Source: Candidatus Nomurabacteria bacterium RIFCSPLOWO2_12_FULL_46_14
Lineage (GTDB): Bacteria; Patescibacteriota; Minisyncoccia; Phycocordibacterales; UBA9973
Assembly (NCBI GenBank): GCA_001786225.1
Contig: MFVV01000001.1
Location: 1 to 11,216, forward strand
Reading direction: 5' to 3'
Length of the DNA: 11,216 bases
The position numbers were made by a program, and so were the translations under genes. Each line of letters starts with the position of its first letter. Within the stretch, counting starts at the first letter, position 1. Shown here one piece after another: positions 1 through 5,920 of the stretch. The notes below the pieces were generated by a model. It saw only the letters and a list, made by a program, of their open reading frames with translations, did not search any database and had not been told where the DNA came from.

Positions 1-773
1 ACTCCGTCGGAATTCGGCTTGCCCACGAAAATTTGATGGTCGCCGACATAAGCCGAATCACTTATGGCGATATCGTCATAAAAAAAGTCCACTGTGTTGC
101 CGTTATAATTTACCTCCTTGCCGAATATAGCCAGAGCGTGGTTGGTGGTTAGAAGATTCATCGTACCAGACATTGTCTCCAGAAGAGTCGGCCCCCCGGT
201 GCCATTGCCGGAAGTCGGGTCGTTGAAAATTTTTACTTGCCAGGCAGCATCAGTGCCTGTGGCAAAGTCCACATCAAACCGATACCATGTATCTGCGTCT
301 AAAGCTACAACACTTGTAGCATCAGCAGTTTCTGCGGAGTCATAAACGACAACTTGTCCCGAAGAATTTATTCGCAGGGAGCCCTTGTTTGCAGCTGTTG
401 AATCCTCGGTGCCAAAGAACATCTCGTCCCCGCTTGCTGGCTTGGTCGCATAGCGAAAATAAAATGTCGTATATATCCTGCTTTTGTCAAAGCTTGCCTT
501 CGCTCCCGTCGTCGCGAATGCTCCTATTCGCGCGGCACTTACGGCCGTAGTTGTCGGATTGACTTTCAAGGCGGCCCCGCCTGAACGAGATGTGGCAGCC
601 GGGGCGGAAATTGACCCGGCTAAGCTCGAGACCTCTCCGTTTGTGCTTGCGTCGCCGGTGTTGAATCCCACTATATTTACCAATGCCGCTTGGGCGGGAT
701 TGGCGGACAAAAATAAAGAGAATATTATTTCCAGTAATAGTATGACCGGTCTGTTGTTAGAATTTACCTTCAT
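1..773 (-). CDS. Secreted LamG-like (concanavalin A-like fold) surface protein, N-terminal part only
   Basis: An open frame runs on the minus strand from an ATG at 773 to the left edge (257 codons, no stop), so the protein is incomplete at its C-terminus. The first ~29 residues form a signal peptide: a basic/polar start, a hydrophobic core (ILLLEIIFSLFLSA) and an AQA|A signal-peptidase-I-like site. The mature part is rich in Thr, Ser, Ala, Gly and Asp, with alternating beta-strand-like segments (TFYFRYATK, WYRFDVDF, VDFFYDDIAISD). This pattern resembles LamG/jelly-roll domains that bind glycans or act as adhesins at the cell surface. An upstream in-frame ATG is ruled out because the nearest one (start near 808) hits a TAA after seven codons. 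The gene is divergent from the one at 865. The export call is firm; the LamG call rests on pattern recognition only, and ligand and function are unknown. Confidence 0.72.
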   Translation of the reverse strand, partial: MKVNSNNRPVILLLEIIFSLFLSANPAQAALVNIVGFNTGDASTNGEVSSLAGSISAPAATSRSGGAALKVNPTTTAVSAARIGAFATTGAKASFDKSRIYTTFYFRYATKPASGDEMFFGTEDSTAANKGSLRINSSGQVVVYDSAETADATSVVALDADTWYRFDVDFATGTDAAWQVKIFNDPTSGNGTGGPTLLETMSGTMNLLTTNHALAIFGKEVNYNGNTVDFFYDDIAISDSAYVGDHQIFVGKPNSDG

Positions 774-790
774 TGCTGTTATTTTAGTAT

Positions 791-818
791 ATTTTACACT
801 TTTTCATTTTCGGCGCAA
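791..818 (-). promoter_or_regulatory. Possible promoter for the secreted LamG-like gene
   Basis: On the minus strand, TTGCGC (818-813) and TAAAAT (796-791) are separated by 16 bases, and the -10-like box ends 17 bases before the ATG at 773. The -35 matches only the TTG part of the consensus. It overlaps the divergent promoter of the gene at 865, so the two may compete. Confidence 0.3.
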
Positions 819-829
819 ATTGCTATAAT
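801..829 (+). promoter_or_regulatory. Extended -10 promoter for the gene at 865
   Basis: TTTTCA (801-806), a 17-base spacer, and a perfect TATAAT (824-829) preceded by TG at 821-822 (TGnTATAAT). Transcription would start near 836, giving a leader of about 29 bases before the ATG at 865. No clear Shine-Dalgarno sequence lies in that leader. Confidence 0.6.
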
Positions 830-864
830 GAATTCGCAATTAGAATTATTGACGGCAAAAAACT

Positions 865-1356
865 ATGACCTTTTTTGACAAAATTAAGCAGAAAATCTGG
901 CACTTCGCTTACAAATATTTTCTGGTGGTTCAGGAGGACCTGCTTAAGCGGGGGATTATCCATCACAACGACAAACGACAGCCCTATCACTTGGGCTGGC
1001 TCGCGTCCGACAAAACCCTGGAGGACTTGAAGAAACATCTGCATGCCAAGTGGGGTTTCGGCAATCACTTCGTGGCTTGGACGGACAAAGGCCAGGTGCT
1101 CTCCTGGCGCAAGCTCGCCGACTTCGCCGACCAGTATCACTTGCGGGTATTCAAGGATGGCGAAATTCGCGGGCATTACGAATTGACACCAGAAGCTCAC
1201 CCTCTGGCCCACCTGGAAGGCAAGGGCGAAGTTGATAAGCGGGGGGATTTCTTAAAATTTCTGGGAGATTTCGTTGTTCCGAAGAGAAACCCCATGCGTC
1301 TCAAACCGGACCCCAATGCCTACAATCCGGATTCGGAAGTGACGATTAATTCGTAA
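865..1356 (+). CDS. Small hypothetical protein, 163 aa, function unknown
   Basis: I do not recognise a named family. The protein is soluble (no signal peptide or membrane segment) and mixed charged/aromatic. It has a basic, aromatic N-terminus (residues ~1-25), a central part rich in Trp, His and Lys (residues ~45-90, including WGFGNHFVAW), an alternating beta-like stretch around residues 91-108 (FKDGEIRGHYEL), and a Pro/Asn-rich tail. The start at 865 is chosen because it is the first ATG after a good extended -10 promoter. It converges on the ATP-grasp gene, and its stop codon is the first triplet of a long inverted repeat (1354-1439). A long minus-strand frame overlaps it at 823-1212 but has no promoter support. 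A real gene is likely; the role is not predictable from this window. Confidence 0.75.
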   Translation: MTFFDKIKQKIWHFAYKYFLVVQEDLLKRGIIHHNDKRQPYHLGWLASDKTLEDLKKHLHAKWGFGNHFVAWTDKGQVLSWRKLADFADQYHLRVFKDGEIRGHYELTPEAHPLAHLEGKGEVDKRGDFLKFLGDFVVPKRNPMRLKPDPNAYNPDSEVTINS

Positions 1357-1439
1357 GCCCAGCCAGTCTTTAATTTTTTCTCACTCCTCGCGCATTCAAC
1401 GCCTTGTCGTTCAAAAAAATCAAAGACTGGCTGGGCTTA
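1354..1439. repeat. Long inverted repeat A, 26-bp arms, 34-base loop
   Basis: The left arm 1354-1379 (starting TAAGCCCAGCCAGTC) and right arm 1414-1439 (ending GACTGGCTGGGCTTA) are reverse complements over 26 bp with one mismatch (A1372 opposite C1421). The stop codon TAA of the gene at 865 forms the first three bases. The T-run lies on the loop side of the stem instead of after it, so this is not a canonical intrinsic terminator. It could still protect or end the convergent transcripts. Confidence 0.85.
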
Positions 1440-1442
1440 CAT

Positions 1443-1553
1443 CCGAATCGAAAAGTACCTTATAAGGGCGTACGCAGGCTGACGAGCCGGAGTCTTAGGC
1501 TAAAAATTCAGCAGAATTTTTTACCGGCCCTTAGAAGGTACTTTTCGATTCGG
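1443..1553. repeat. Long inverted repeat B, 27-bp arms, 57-base spacer
   Basis: The left arm 1443-1469 and right arm 1527-1553 are reverse complements over 27 bp with a single mismatch (at 1462). The right arm includes the last codons and stop of the ATP-grasp gene (C-terminal residues about PESKSTF). The left arm is therefore an inverted copy of that gene end. It starts three bases after inverted repeat A. The spacer contains the small hairpin at 1502-1521. Confidence 0.85.
1502..1521. terminator. AT-rich hairpin between convergent genes, possible weak terminator
   Basis: AAAAATTC (1502-1509), loop AGCA, GAATTTTT (1514-1521): an 8-bp perfect stem whose A and T tracts would give a U-rich 3' side on either strand. 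It lies 10 bases past the stop of the ATP-grasp gene. The stem is AT-rich, so it may be weak alone; it sits inside the spacer of inverted repeat B. Confidence 0.4.
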
Positions 1554-2745
1554 GCATTACCAAGTCCCAGAGCTTGCCGGCGATGTTGTTTGGGCGGCCA
1601 TTGAGGGGATAATGGTGGAGGTCAATAAAGGGCAGACTGTTACATTCTATAATCCCCGAGTGCTGTTCCTCGCGCCAAGACTTGCCAATGTCTTCCATAA
1701 TGAAGTCCACGCCGACGAGCGAGTCATCCAGAAATTTTCCCACGCGCTCCAGCATCTCCACATTGTCCGGATGAACTATGTCCGTGACTTCAGTCGTAGT
1801 GCCGCCGATGCCGCGGCTGGTTTTTTGAGAGAAGGTAATAACGCGCCCTTTCGGCGGAATATCGTCCATGCTTATTTTCTCCCGTCCCAGCTCTACCAAG
1901 GCGTCGGGGTCGATGATTATTTTGTGAAATATCGGGCCTTGCCGCTCCGGCCGTTCGTTTTCTTTCTCCAACAGTTCTCGCACGGTATGTACGCCGTCGC
2001 CGGTCACCTCCGGCTGGTCGCGCCGGACTACCCCGACCAGCTTGCCACCCACCAACGTGCCGCGGAAAAGTAAACCTCTTAGTTCTTCTTCCACAACGAC
2101 GAGCGGCGAGAGTTTCTTGGCTTTTTTGAATCCGTAGATAAGTTTCTCTTTGGTGTCAATATGAATCAGGGTATGCCGGCTTCGCGAGCCCAAGTTTGGC
2201 TTGGTAATCACCGGTTTCTGTATGCTATTAAAAATTTCTAAGGCCCTTTTCTGGGTAAAAGCCACGCCACCCCGGGCGACCGGCAAGTCTTCTTGCATGA
2301 ATTTCTTTTTCATCACACCTTTGTTGTCCATCCATTTGAGAGCGGCGGATTCTTTATAGCCCGGCCGCGGCAGACCGTCAAAAATTATCGTACGCCCCGC
2401 CTTGCCCGTGCCAAGACGGGGCAAGTATTCCGCGATGAACGCGTCCCGGATCGGCCCCAGGTGAAATTCACGCACCCGGATGCCGCGTCTCTCGGCTTCT
2501 TCCCAGAAGCACCTAGTCCGCCAGGAATCTTTTTCGTCGGGTTTGTCGGTAAAATATCCCAGGCGGAGAGCGGTCATCAGTTTGAAAAAGGGGATGGAAA
2601 TTTTGCGGGAAATGGCTTCCGCAGTGCTGTGGAAAATCATTTCCATAAAATCAAAAAAGGGCTGGTCTATCCATCCCAAGACCACAGACAAATATGCAAT
2701 AGAATGTATCTCTTGCGCCGGCTCGCAGTCTTTGCAGTATCGCAT
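1531..2745 (-). CDS. ATP-grasp ligase, cyanophycin synthetase / glutathione ligase-like
   Basis: 404 aa. The C-terminal ~250 residues form an ATP-grasp domain: the nucleotide-binding lysine segment PVITKPN (178-184, K182), an acidic hinge VVVEEEL (216-222), a signature typical of CphA/GshF-type domains around 238-264 (VVRRDQPEVTGDGVHTV then LLEKENERP), GVDFIMED (345-352) and the Mg-binding IIECN (365-369, E367 and N369). It ends with the CphA-like GRPNNIAGKLWDLV. Such enzymes form amide bonds through an acyl-phosphate; the substrate cannot be read from sequence. The N-terminal ~140 residues are not recognised and carry a CxxC near the start (C4, C7). It lacks the Mur-ligase half of true cyanophycin synthetase, so it is not complete CphA. 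The start is set by a perfect -10 box six bases upstream (leaderless). It lies 34 bp downstream of comF on the same strand, so partial cotranscription is possible. Confidence 0.85.
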   Translation of the reverse strand: MRYCKDCEPAQEIHSIAYLSVVLGWIDQPFFDFMEMIFHSTAEAISRKISIPFFKLMTALRLGYFTDKPDEKDSWRTRCFWEEAERRGIRVREFHLGPIRDAFIAEYLPRLGTGKAGRTIIFDGLPRPGYKESAALKWMDNKGVMKKKFMQEDLPVARGGVAFTQKRALEIFNSIQKPVITKPNLGSRSRHTLIHIDTKEKLIYGFKKAKKLSPLVVVEEELRGLLFRGTLVGGKLVGVVRRDQPEVTGDGVHTVRELLEKENERPERQGPIFHKIIIDPDALVELGREKISMDDIPPKGRVITFSQKTSRGIGGTTTEVTDIVHPDNVEMLERVGKFLDDSLVGVDFIMEDIGKSWREEQHSGIIECNSLPFIDLHHYPLNGRPNNIAGKLWDLVMPESKSTF

Positions 2746-2751
2746 ATATTC

Positions 2752-2760
2752 ATTATAGCA
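2752..2760 (-). promoter_or_regulatory. Extended -10 of a leaderless promoter for the ATP-grasp gene
   Basis: The minus strand reads TGCTATAAT (2760-2752), a perfect extended -10. The box ends six bases before the ATG at 2745, so the expected start of transcription is at or within a base of the A of ATG. No -35 is visible: the position is an A-run. Confidence 0.65.
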
Positions 2761-2779
2761 AAAATAAAAAACTCTTTTT

Positions 2780-3475
2780 TTAATGCGCCACGGTAAAAGC
2801 GATTACTCTCCTCGCTCCCGCCTCCTTCAAAACTTTTTTAGCCTCATGGAGAGTGGCGCCAGTGGTAGTGACATCGTCTATAAGTATTATATTTCTTTTT
2901 GTTATTTTTTCTCCATTGCTGACGGCGAAAGAGCCGATAATATTCCGCAATCGCGCTTGGCGGTCTTTGATGTCCGCTTGGTGAGGAGTCTCTTTGGGTT
3001 TTAGGAGAACATTTTTTTCCAGAGTAAAATTCGCACTCGCATCATCTATGCTATAGCGTAGATTGTTTTCCACATCCAGTCTGATGAGCTCTTCGCAAAT
3101 AAGTTCCGCCTGGTTGAAGCCCCGCTGTCTTAGCCGCCTCCGCGAGAGAGGGATGGGCACCAAAAAGGGCTCGCGGAAGTTTTCCATTGTTTTAAGTTCC
3201 GAGAGTTCTTCCAAGATGGTCGGATACAAATTCTCGGCGAAGACCCGCGCCAGATTTTTGTGCCTTTTGTATTTAAGCAATTTTATGGACTTGCGGATTG
3301 GGGGATGGCGGTAATCGTAAAGCGGAAAGACCCACTCCGCGCTTTCTCGTTCTGTCCGCGGGAAAGCGCCAAGGCACTTTTCGCACAAATCCACTCCGCG
3401 CTCTCCGCAGGCCAGGCAGAACTTTGGGAAGATGGTATCCAAGACGGCATTCCAGATGGTATTTAGAGGCTTCAT
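2780..3475 (-). CDS. comF: ComF family protein (amidophosphoribosyltransferase-like, competence)
   Basis: 231 aa, typical ComF length. Two CxxC pairs near the N-terminus (C20/C23 and C31/C34; CLACGERGVDLCEKC) form the family's zinc-binding motif. The middle holds the conserved VPIPLSRRRLRQRGFNQAE (residues 106-124). The type I phosphoribosyltransferase PRPP loop is IILIDDVTTTGAT (196-208). In transformable bacteria ComF acts in the cytoplasm with ComFA to bring single-stranded DNA inside. The frame is open upstream to 3544, but the ATG at 3475 is preferred: it begins the family-like sequence, follows a near-leaderless extended -10, and avoids overlapping pilM. Divergence from a type IV pilus locus fits a DNA-uptake role, an inference from context. 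Confidence 0.93.
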   Translation of the reverse strand: MKPLNTIWNAVLDTIFPKFCLACGERGVDLCEKCLGAFPRTERESAEWVFPLYDYRHPPIRKSIKLLKYKRHKNLARVFAENLYPTILEELSELKTMENFREPFLVPIPLSRRRLRQRGFNQAELICEELIRLDVENNLRYSIDDASANFTLEKNVLLKPKETPHQADIKDRQARLRNIIGSFAVSNGEKITKRNIILIDDVTTTGATLHEAKKVLKEAGARRVIAFTVAH

Positions 3476-3502
3476 TGTGTTATAATAATAACACATATAA
3501 TA
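3476..3502. promoter_or_regulatory. Shared divergent promoter/dyad between comF and pilM
   Basis: Only 27 bp separate the two ATGs. TGTGTTAT (3476-3483), AATA, ATAACACA (3488-3495) is a perfect 8-bp dyad. The plus strand carries an extended -10, TGTTATAAT (3478-3486), 16 bases before pilM. The minus strand carries TGTTATTAT (3493-3485), 9 bases before comF. A second plus-strand TATAAT at 3496-3501 is too close to the ATG to serve pilM. A protein bound to the dyad would affect both genes, and both polymerases cannot occupy it at once. Confidence 0.6.
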
Positions 3503-4630
3503 ATGGACAATCCGTTTAAAAAAATATTTTCCAGCATAAGCCACCTCTCCGGCAACTCCGGCGACAACGCTCTCGGCATTGATATCGGTTCTTCCGCCAT
3601 CAAGGTAGTGGAAATAAAAAAGAAGAAGGGCCGAGCGGTCTTAGAAACTTACGGTTCCATATCCTTGGCCGCCCTCTCCTCTACGGAAGCGGGACAAGTG
3701 ACCAATCTGCCGGCGGAGAAGATAGTGGCGGCGCTCCAAGAAGTTCTTAAGCAATCCGGAGTTTCCACTTCCGCCGCCGGTTTGGCTATCCCCGTGCAGT
3801 CCAGCCTGATTTTCACCTTAGAACTGCCGGCCTCCATCAAGGAGGGAGAAATGGGCGGCATTATCGCCACCGAAGCCCGCAAGTATATACCGGTGCCGAT
3901 TACCGAAGTTTCTCTGGACTGGTTTATTCTGCCGCAGAAGGAGCTTTCTTTCAAAGAAGCCAATGACCCGGATTTGCCCGCCGGGCCGGAAGAAAAGCTA
4001 AGAGTGTTGGTCATCGCCACCCAGAACGAAACGGTTTCCAGATATCGGGCCATCGCCTCGGAGTGCGCTCTCGCTGTCCAATTTTTTGAAATTGAAATCT
4101 TCGCCTCAGCGCGCTCCAATTTTGAGCACGAGCTTTCCCTGACTCTGCTCGCGGACTTCGGGGCCTCCCGGACTAAGCTGGCGTTGGTGGAGTTCGGCGT
4201 GGTGCAGAGCTATCACACCATTGACCGCGGCGGGGCAGACATATCTTCTTCCATCGCCACGTCTCTCTCCATTAGCTTTAGCGAGGCGGAGAAGATGAAA
4301 AAGGAGTTCGGACTTTTAGGCGGCGCGGCCGACAAAAATCTGGCGGAGATAATAAAAACGCACACGGATTACATTTTTGCCGAAATCAATAATGTTCTGC
4401 TTAGTTATGAGAAAAAGCACAATCGCGCCCCGAACAAAGTGATATTAACCGGCGGTGGCGCGCTCCTCAAGGGTCTCAAAGAAACAGCCTTGAGCAACTT
4501 CCAGGTGGAAGTGGTTATCGGCCAACCCTTCAGCAAGGTCCAAGCGCCGGCCTTTTTGGACAAAGTGCTCTCGGTCACCGGCCCAGAATTCGCAGTCGCC
4601 CTGGGCCTTGCCTTGCGCCAACTGCAATAG
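3503..4630 (+). CDS. pilM: Type IV pilus assembly ATPase-like protein PilM
   Basis: 375 aa, actin-like fold (FtsA/MreB superfamily). Motifs: phosphate-1 LGIDIGSSAIKVVEI (24-38), the PilM segment around 116-131 (GEMGGIIATEARKYIP), phosphate-2 LLADFGASRTKLALVE (215-230), and the adenosine motif VILTGGGALLKGL (313-325). PilM forms a cytoplasmic ring bound to the N-terminal tail of PilN, linking the pilus alignment complex to the motor. The first ATG after the dyad promoter is the only sensible start. It is the first gene of the pilus locus, but it is cut off from pilN by a ~1.3-kb AT-rich insert, and its TAG stop lies two bases before repeat R1. Confidence 0.95.
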   Translation: MDNPFKKIFSSISHLSGNSGDNALGIDIGSSAIKVVEIKKKKGRAVLETYGSISLAALSSTEAGQVTNLPAEKIVAALQEVLKQSGVSTSAAGLAIPVQSSLIFTLELPASIKEGEMGGIIATEARKYIPVPITEVSLDWFILPQKELSFKEANDPDLPAGPEEKLRVLVIATQNETVSRYRAIASECALAVQFFEIEIFASARSNFEHELSLTLLADFGASRTKLALVEFGVVQSYHTIDRGGADISSSIATSLSISFSEAEKMKKEFGLLGGAADKNLAEIIKTHTDYIFAEINNVLLSYEKKHNRAPNKVILTGGGALLKGLKETALSNFQVEVVIGQPFSKVQAPAFLDKVLSVTGPEFAVALGLALRQLQ

Positions 4631-4631
4631 C

Positions 4632-4660
4632 AACTCGCAAGAACCGTTCTTACGAGTGTT
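4632..4660 (+). repeat. REP-like palindrome copy R1
   Basis: ACTCGCAAGAAC (4633-4644), central C, GTTCTTACGAGT (4646-4657), then GTT. Arms are 12 bp with one mismatch (C4638 against A4652). It starts right after the pilM stop (TAGCA). Same orientation as R2 and R3, judged from the central C and the flanks. Confidence 0.92.
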
Positions 4661-4673
4661 TATTTAGAGCTCG

Positions 4674-4682
4674 TGATATAAT
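4674..4682 (+). promoter_or_regulatory. Extended -10 of a leaderless promoter for the gene at 4690
   Basis: TGATATAAT at 4674-4682 is a perfect extended -10. It ends seven bases before the ATG at 4690, predicting transcription starting at or next to the start codon. No good -35 is visible. It lies just after R1 and its surroundings resemble those of the transposase promoter. Confidence 0.6.
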
Positions 4683-4689
4683 CATAGAA

Positions 4690-5184
4690 ATGGAATTAAA
4701 AAGAGTTCCCGATTCTTCCCATACTGAACTGCTTCATCCAGGCAGAGATGCCGCCTTTTCGGAATTTATGTCATTCATTAAAGTAGAAGACCCAGAGCTA
4801 AAAGAAAAATTTATTCAAGTTTTAAGAGAACTTTTTGTTGCCACTCCTCATATGTGGGCACCGGGCTCCTGCTACAGCACACAGGAGTTTGAGAGAATAA
4901 TAAAAAGAATACAAGCGCAAGGCGCACTTGCGGAAGTAACTTTAACCCCGATGCACTGGTCTAGCACTCATTTTTTCTTGACCGCTAGATTAAAAGACAG
5001 CGAAAAAACTCTAATCGTTGATCCATTTGGGGTGCCCACCGTCTCGGAACATGAATATATGAAGAACATGAGATTAATAACTCCATTTTTTGGTGAAATA
5101 CAATTAGCCCCTCCCAAGCATCAGAGAATATATTCTGACGCGGAGCCACTCGGAGAGCGTGGGTATCGCACTTTTCATCCCTAG
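4690..5184 (+). CDS. Unknown 164-aa protein in the transposase insert, possible papain-like fold
   Basis: I do not recognise a named family. The protein is soluble, with no signal peptide or membrane segment. The first ~50 residues look helical and charged. Then come C61 in APGSCYSTQEFERI, H94 in WSSTHFFLTARL and D111 in TLIVDPFGVP. The order Cys, His, Asp with 17 residues between His and Asp, on two successive beta-like strands, resembles papain-like peptidases and transglutaminase folds. This is inference: the Cys could be structural. The start is set by a -10 box seven bases upstream. The gene is AT-rich compared with the pilus genes, lies between repeats R1 and R2, and directly precedes the transposase, so it is probably cargo or a passenger. 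Its TAG stop abuts R2. Confidence 0.75.
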   Translation: MELKRVPDSSHTELLHPGRDAAFSEFMSFIKVEDPELKEKFIQVLRELFVATPHMWAPGSCYSTQEFERIIKRIQAQGALAEVTLTPMHWSSTHFFLTARLKDSEKTLIVDPFGVPTVSEHEYMKNMRLITPFFGEIQLAPPKHQRIYSDAEPLGERGYRTFHP

Positions 5185-5185
5185 A

Positions 5186-5214
5186 AACTCGCAAGAACCG
5201 TTCTTGCGGTGTTT
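5186..5214 (+). repeat. REP-like palindrome copy R2
   Basis: ACTCGCAAGAAC (5187-5198), central C, GTTCTTGCGGT (5200-5210), then GTTT. The right arm lacks one A compared with R3 (GCG-GT instead of GCGAGT). It starts two bases after the TAG stop of the gene at 4690. Its right arm supplies the probable -35 of the transposase promoter. Confidence 0.92.
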
Positions 5215-5233
5215 GCTCTCGTTGTTATATAAT
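5204..5233 (+). promoter_or_regulatory. Leaderless promoter for the transposase, partly inside R2
   Basis: TTGCGG (5204-5209) lies in the right arm of R2; an 18-base spacer leads to TATAAT (5228-5233), six bases before the ATG at 5240. Transcription would begin at the start codon. Binding of the transposase to R2 could block this promoter (inference). Confidence 0.5.
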
Positions 5234-5239
5234 CAATAC

Positions 5240-5917
5240 ATGCTAAGAGAAGCCGCTTTCGTGCCGGGCGAGTACTACCATATTTATAACCGCGGCATAG
5301 ATAAGAGAATAATTTTCAAATCCGCTTATGACTATCGGCGTTTTATTATGTTGCTCTATGTGGCTAATTCCGAAAAACCAATCCGATTGGATGATTTGAT
5401 TAATACTCTTCACAAAAAATACGAAGAAATTCTTAATTTGCCAAAAAGCAACCCCCTTGTGTCTATCGGAGCATGGTGTCTAATGCCGAATCATTTTCAC
5501 ATTATTATCAGAGAGGAAATTGAAAATGGCGTAACTAAATTTATGAGAAAACTAGGCGTGGGGTATTCAATGTATTTTAATATTAAATATCAAAGGACTG
5601 GCAGTTTATTTGGCGGAGTGTTTAAATCAAAAAATATTTCAGATGACAGATACCTAAAACATCTTTTTGGATATATATCTTTGAACCCCCTGGATTTGGA
5701 ATTTCCGGAATGGGAAGGATTAATAGACAAGCAAAACCCAAAAGTTTGGACAGACTTTTTGAAAAAATATCAGTATTCAAGTTATTTTGATTACATCGGC
5801 GTTAATAGGGTAGAGAAAAATATTTTAAATAAGGAGGCTTTCCCAGAATACTTTTCTTCCACTGAAGAATTTGAAGACTTTGTCGAGAGTTATCTTTCTT
5901 TTAATTCTACTCTCTAG
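5240..5917 (+). CDS. REP-associated (RAYT/IS200-like) Y1 transposase
   Basis: 225 aa, normal size for this family. N-terminal GEYYHIYNRGIDKR (10-23) is the typical opening strand of Y1_Tnp proteins. The metal-binding HUH motif is MPNHFHIII (82-90; H85, H87). The tyrosine-bearing helix follows at about 104-125 (KLGVGYSMYFNIKYQRTG); Y109, Y112 or Y117 is the catalytic candidate, and GSLFGGVFKS is the family's conserved follow-up. The C-terminal part has GYISLNPLDL. Such enzymes cut and rejoin single-stranded DNA at hairpins. The frame is open from 5159, but the ATG at 5240 is chosen: it begins the family sequence and sits six bases after a -10 box. It is AT-rich (17 G/C in 60 bases at 5581-5640, against 37 in 60 at 3661-3720 in pilM). 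Palindromes R2 and R3 flank it directly. It appears intact. Confidence 0.93.
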   Translation: MLREAAFVPGEYYHIYNRGIDKRIIFKSAYDYRRFIMLLYVANSEKPIRLDDLINTLHKKYEEILNLPKSNPLVSIGAWCLMPNHFHIIIREEIENGVTKFMRKLGVGYSMYFNIKYQRTGSLFGGVFKSKNISDDRYLKHLFGYISLNPLDLEFPEWEGLIDKQNPKVWTDFLKKYQYSSYFDYIGVNRVEKNILNKEAFPEYFSSTEEFEDFVESYLSFNSTL

Positions 5918-5920
5918 CAA

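Noticed and set aside
484..828. Plus-strand frame with a hydrophobic C-terminus over the LamG-like gene
   Set aside because: The hydrophobic tail is the reverse reading of the signal peptide and promoter region of the minus-strand gene, which continues open to the window edge.
1354..1439. Inverted repeat A as a classical intrinsic terminator
   Set aside because: No U-tract follows the stem on either strand; the T-run is on the loop side.
1612..2073. Plus-strand open frames inside the ATP-grasp gene (also 2293-2796)
   Set aside because: The opposite strand encodes clear ATP-grasp motifs across the same bases.
3476..3544. ComF extended by 23 residues to 3544
   Set aside because: It would overlap pilM and the divergent promoter; the family-like sequence starts at the ATG at 3475.
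4632..4660. Palindromes R1-R3 as ordinary strong intrinsic terminators
   Set aside because: Stems are good, but the following T-runs are short or interrupted (GTTTATTT, GTTTGC, GTCGG); a weak terminator role remains possible but is not the main call.
5159..5239. N-terminal extension of the transposase starting at 5159
   Set aside because: It would overlap the upstream gene and be translated from repeat R2 and the promoter; the family sequence begins at the ATG at 5240.
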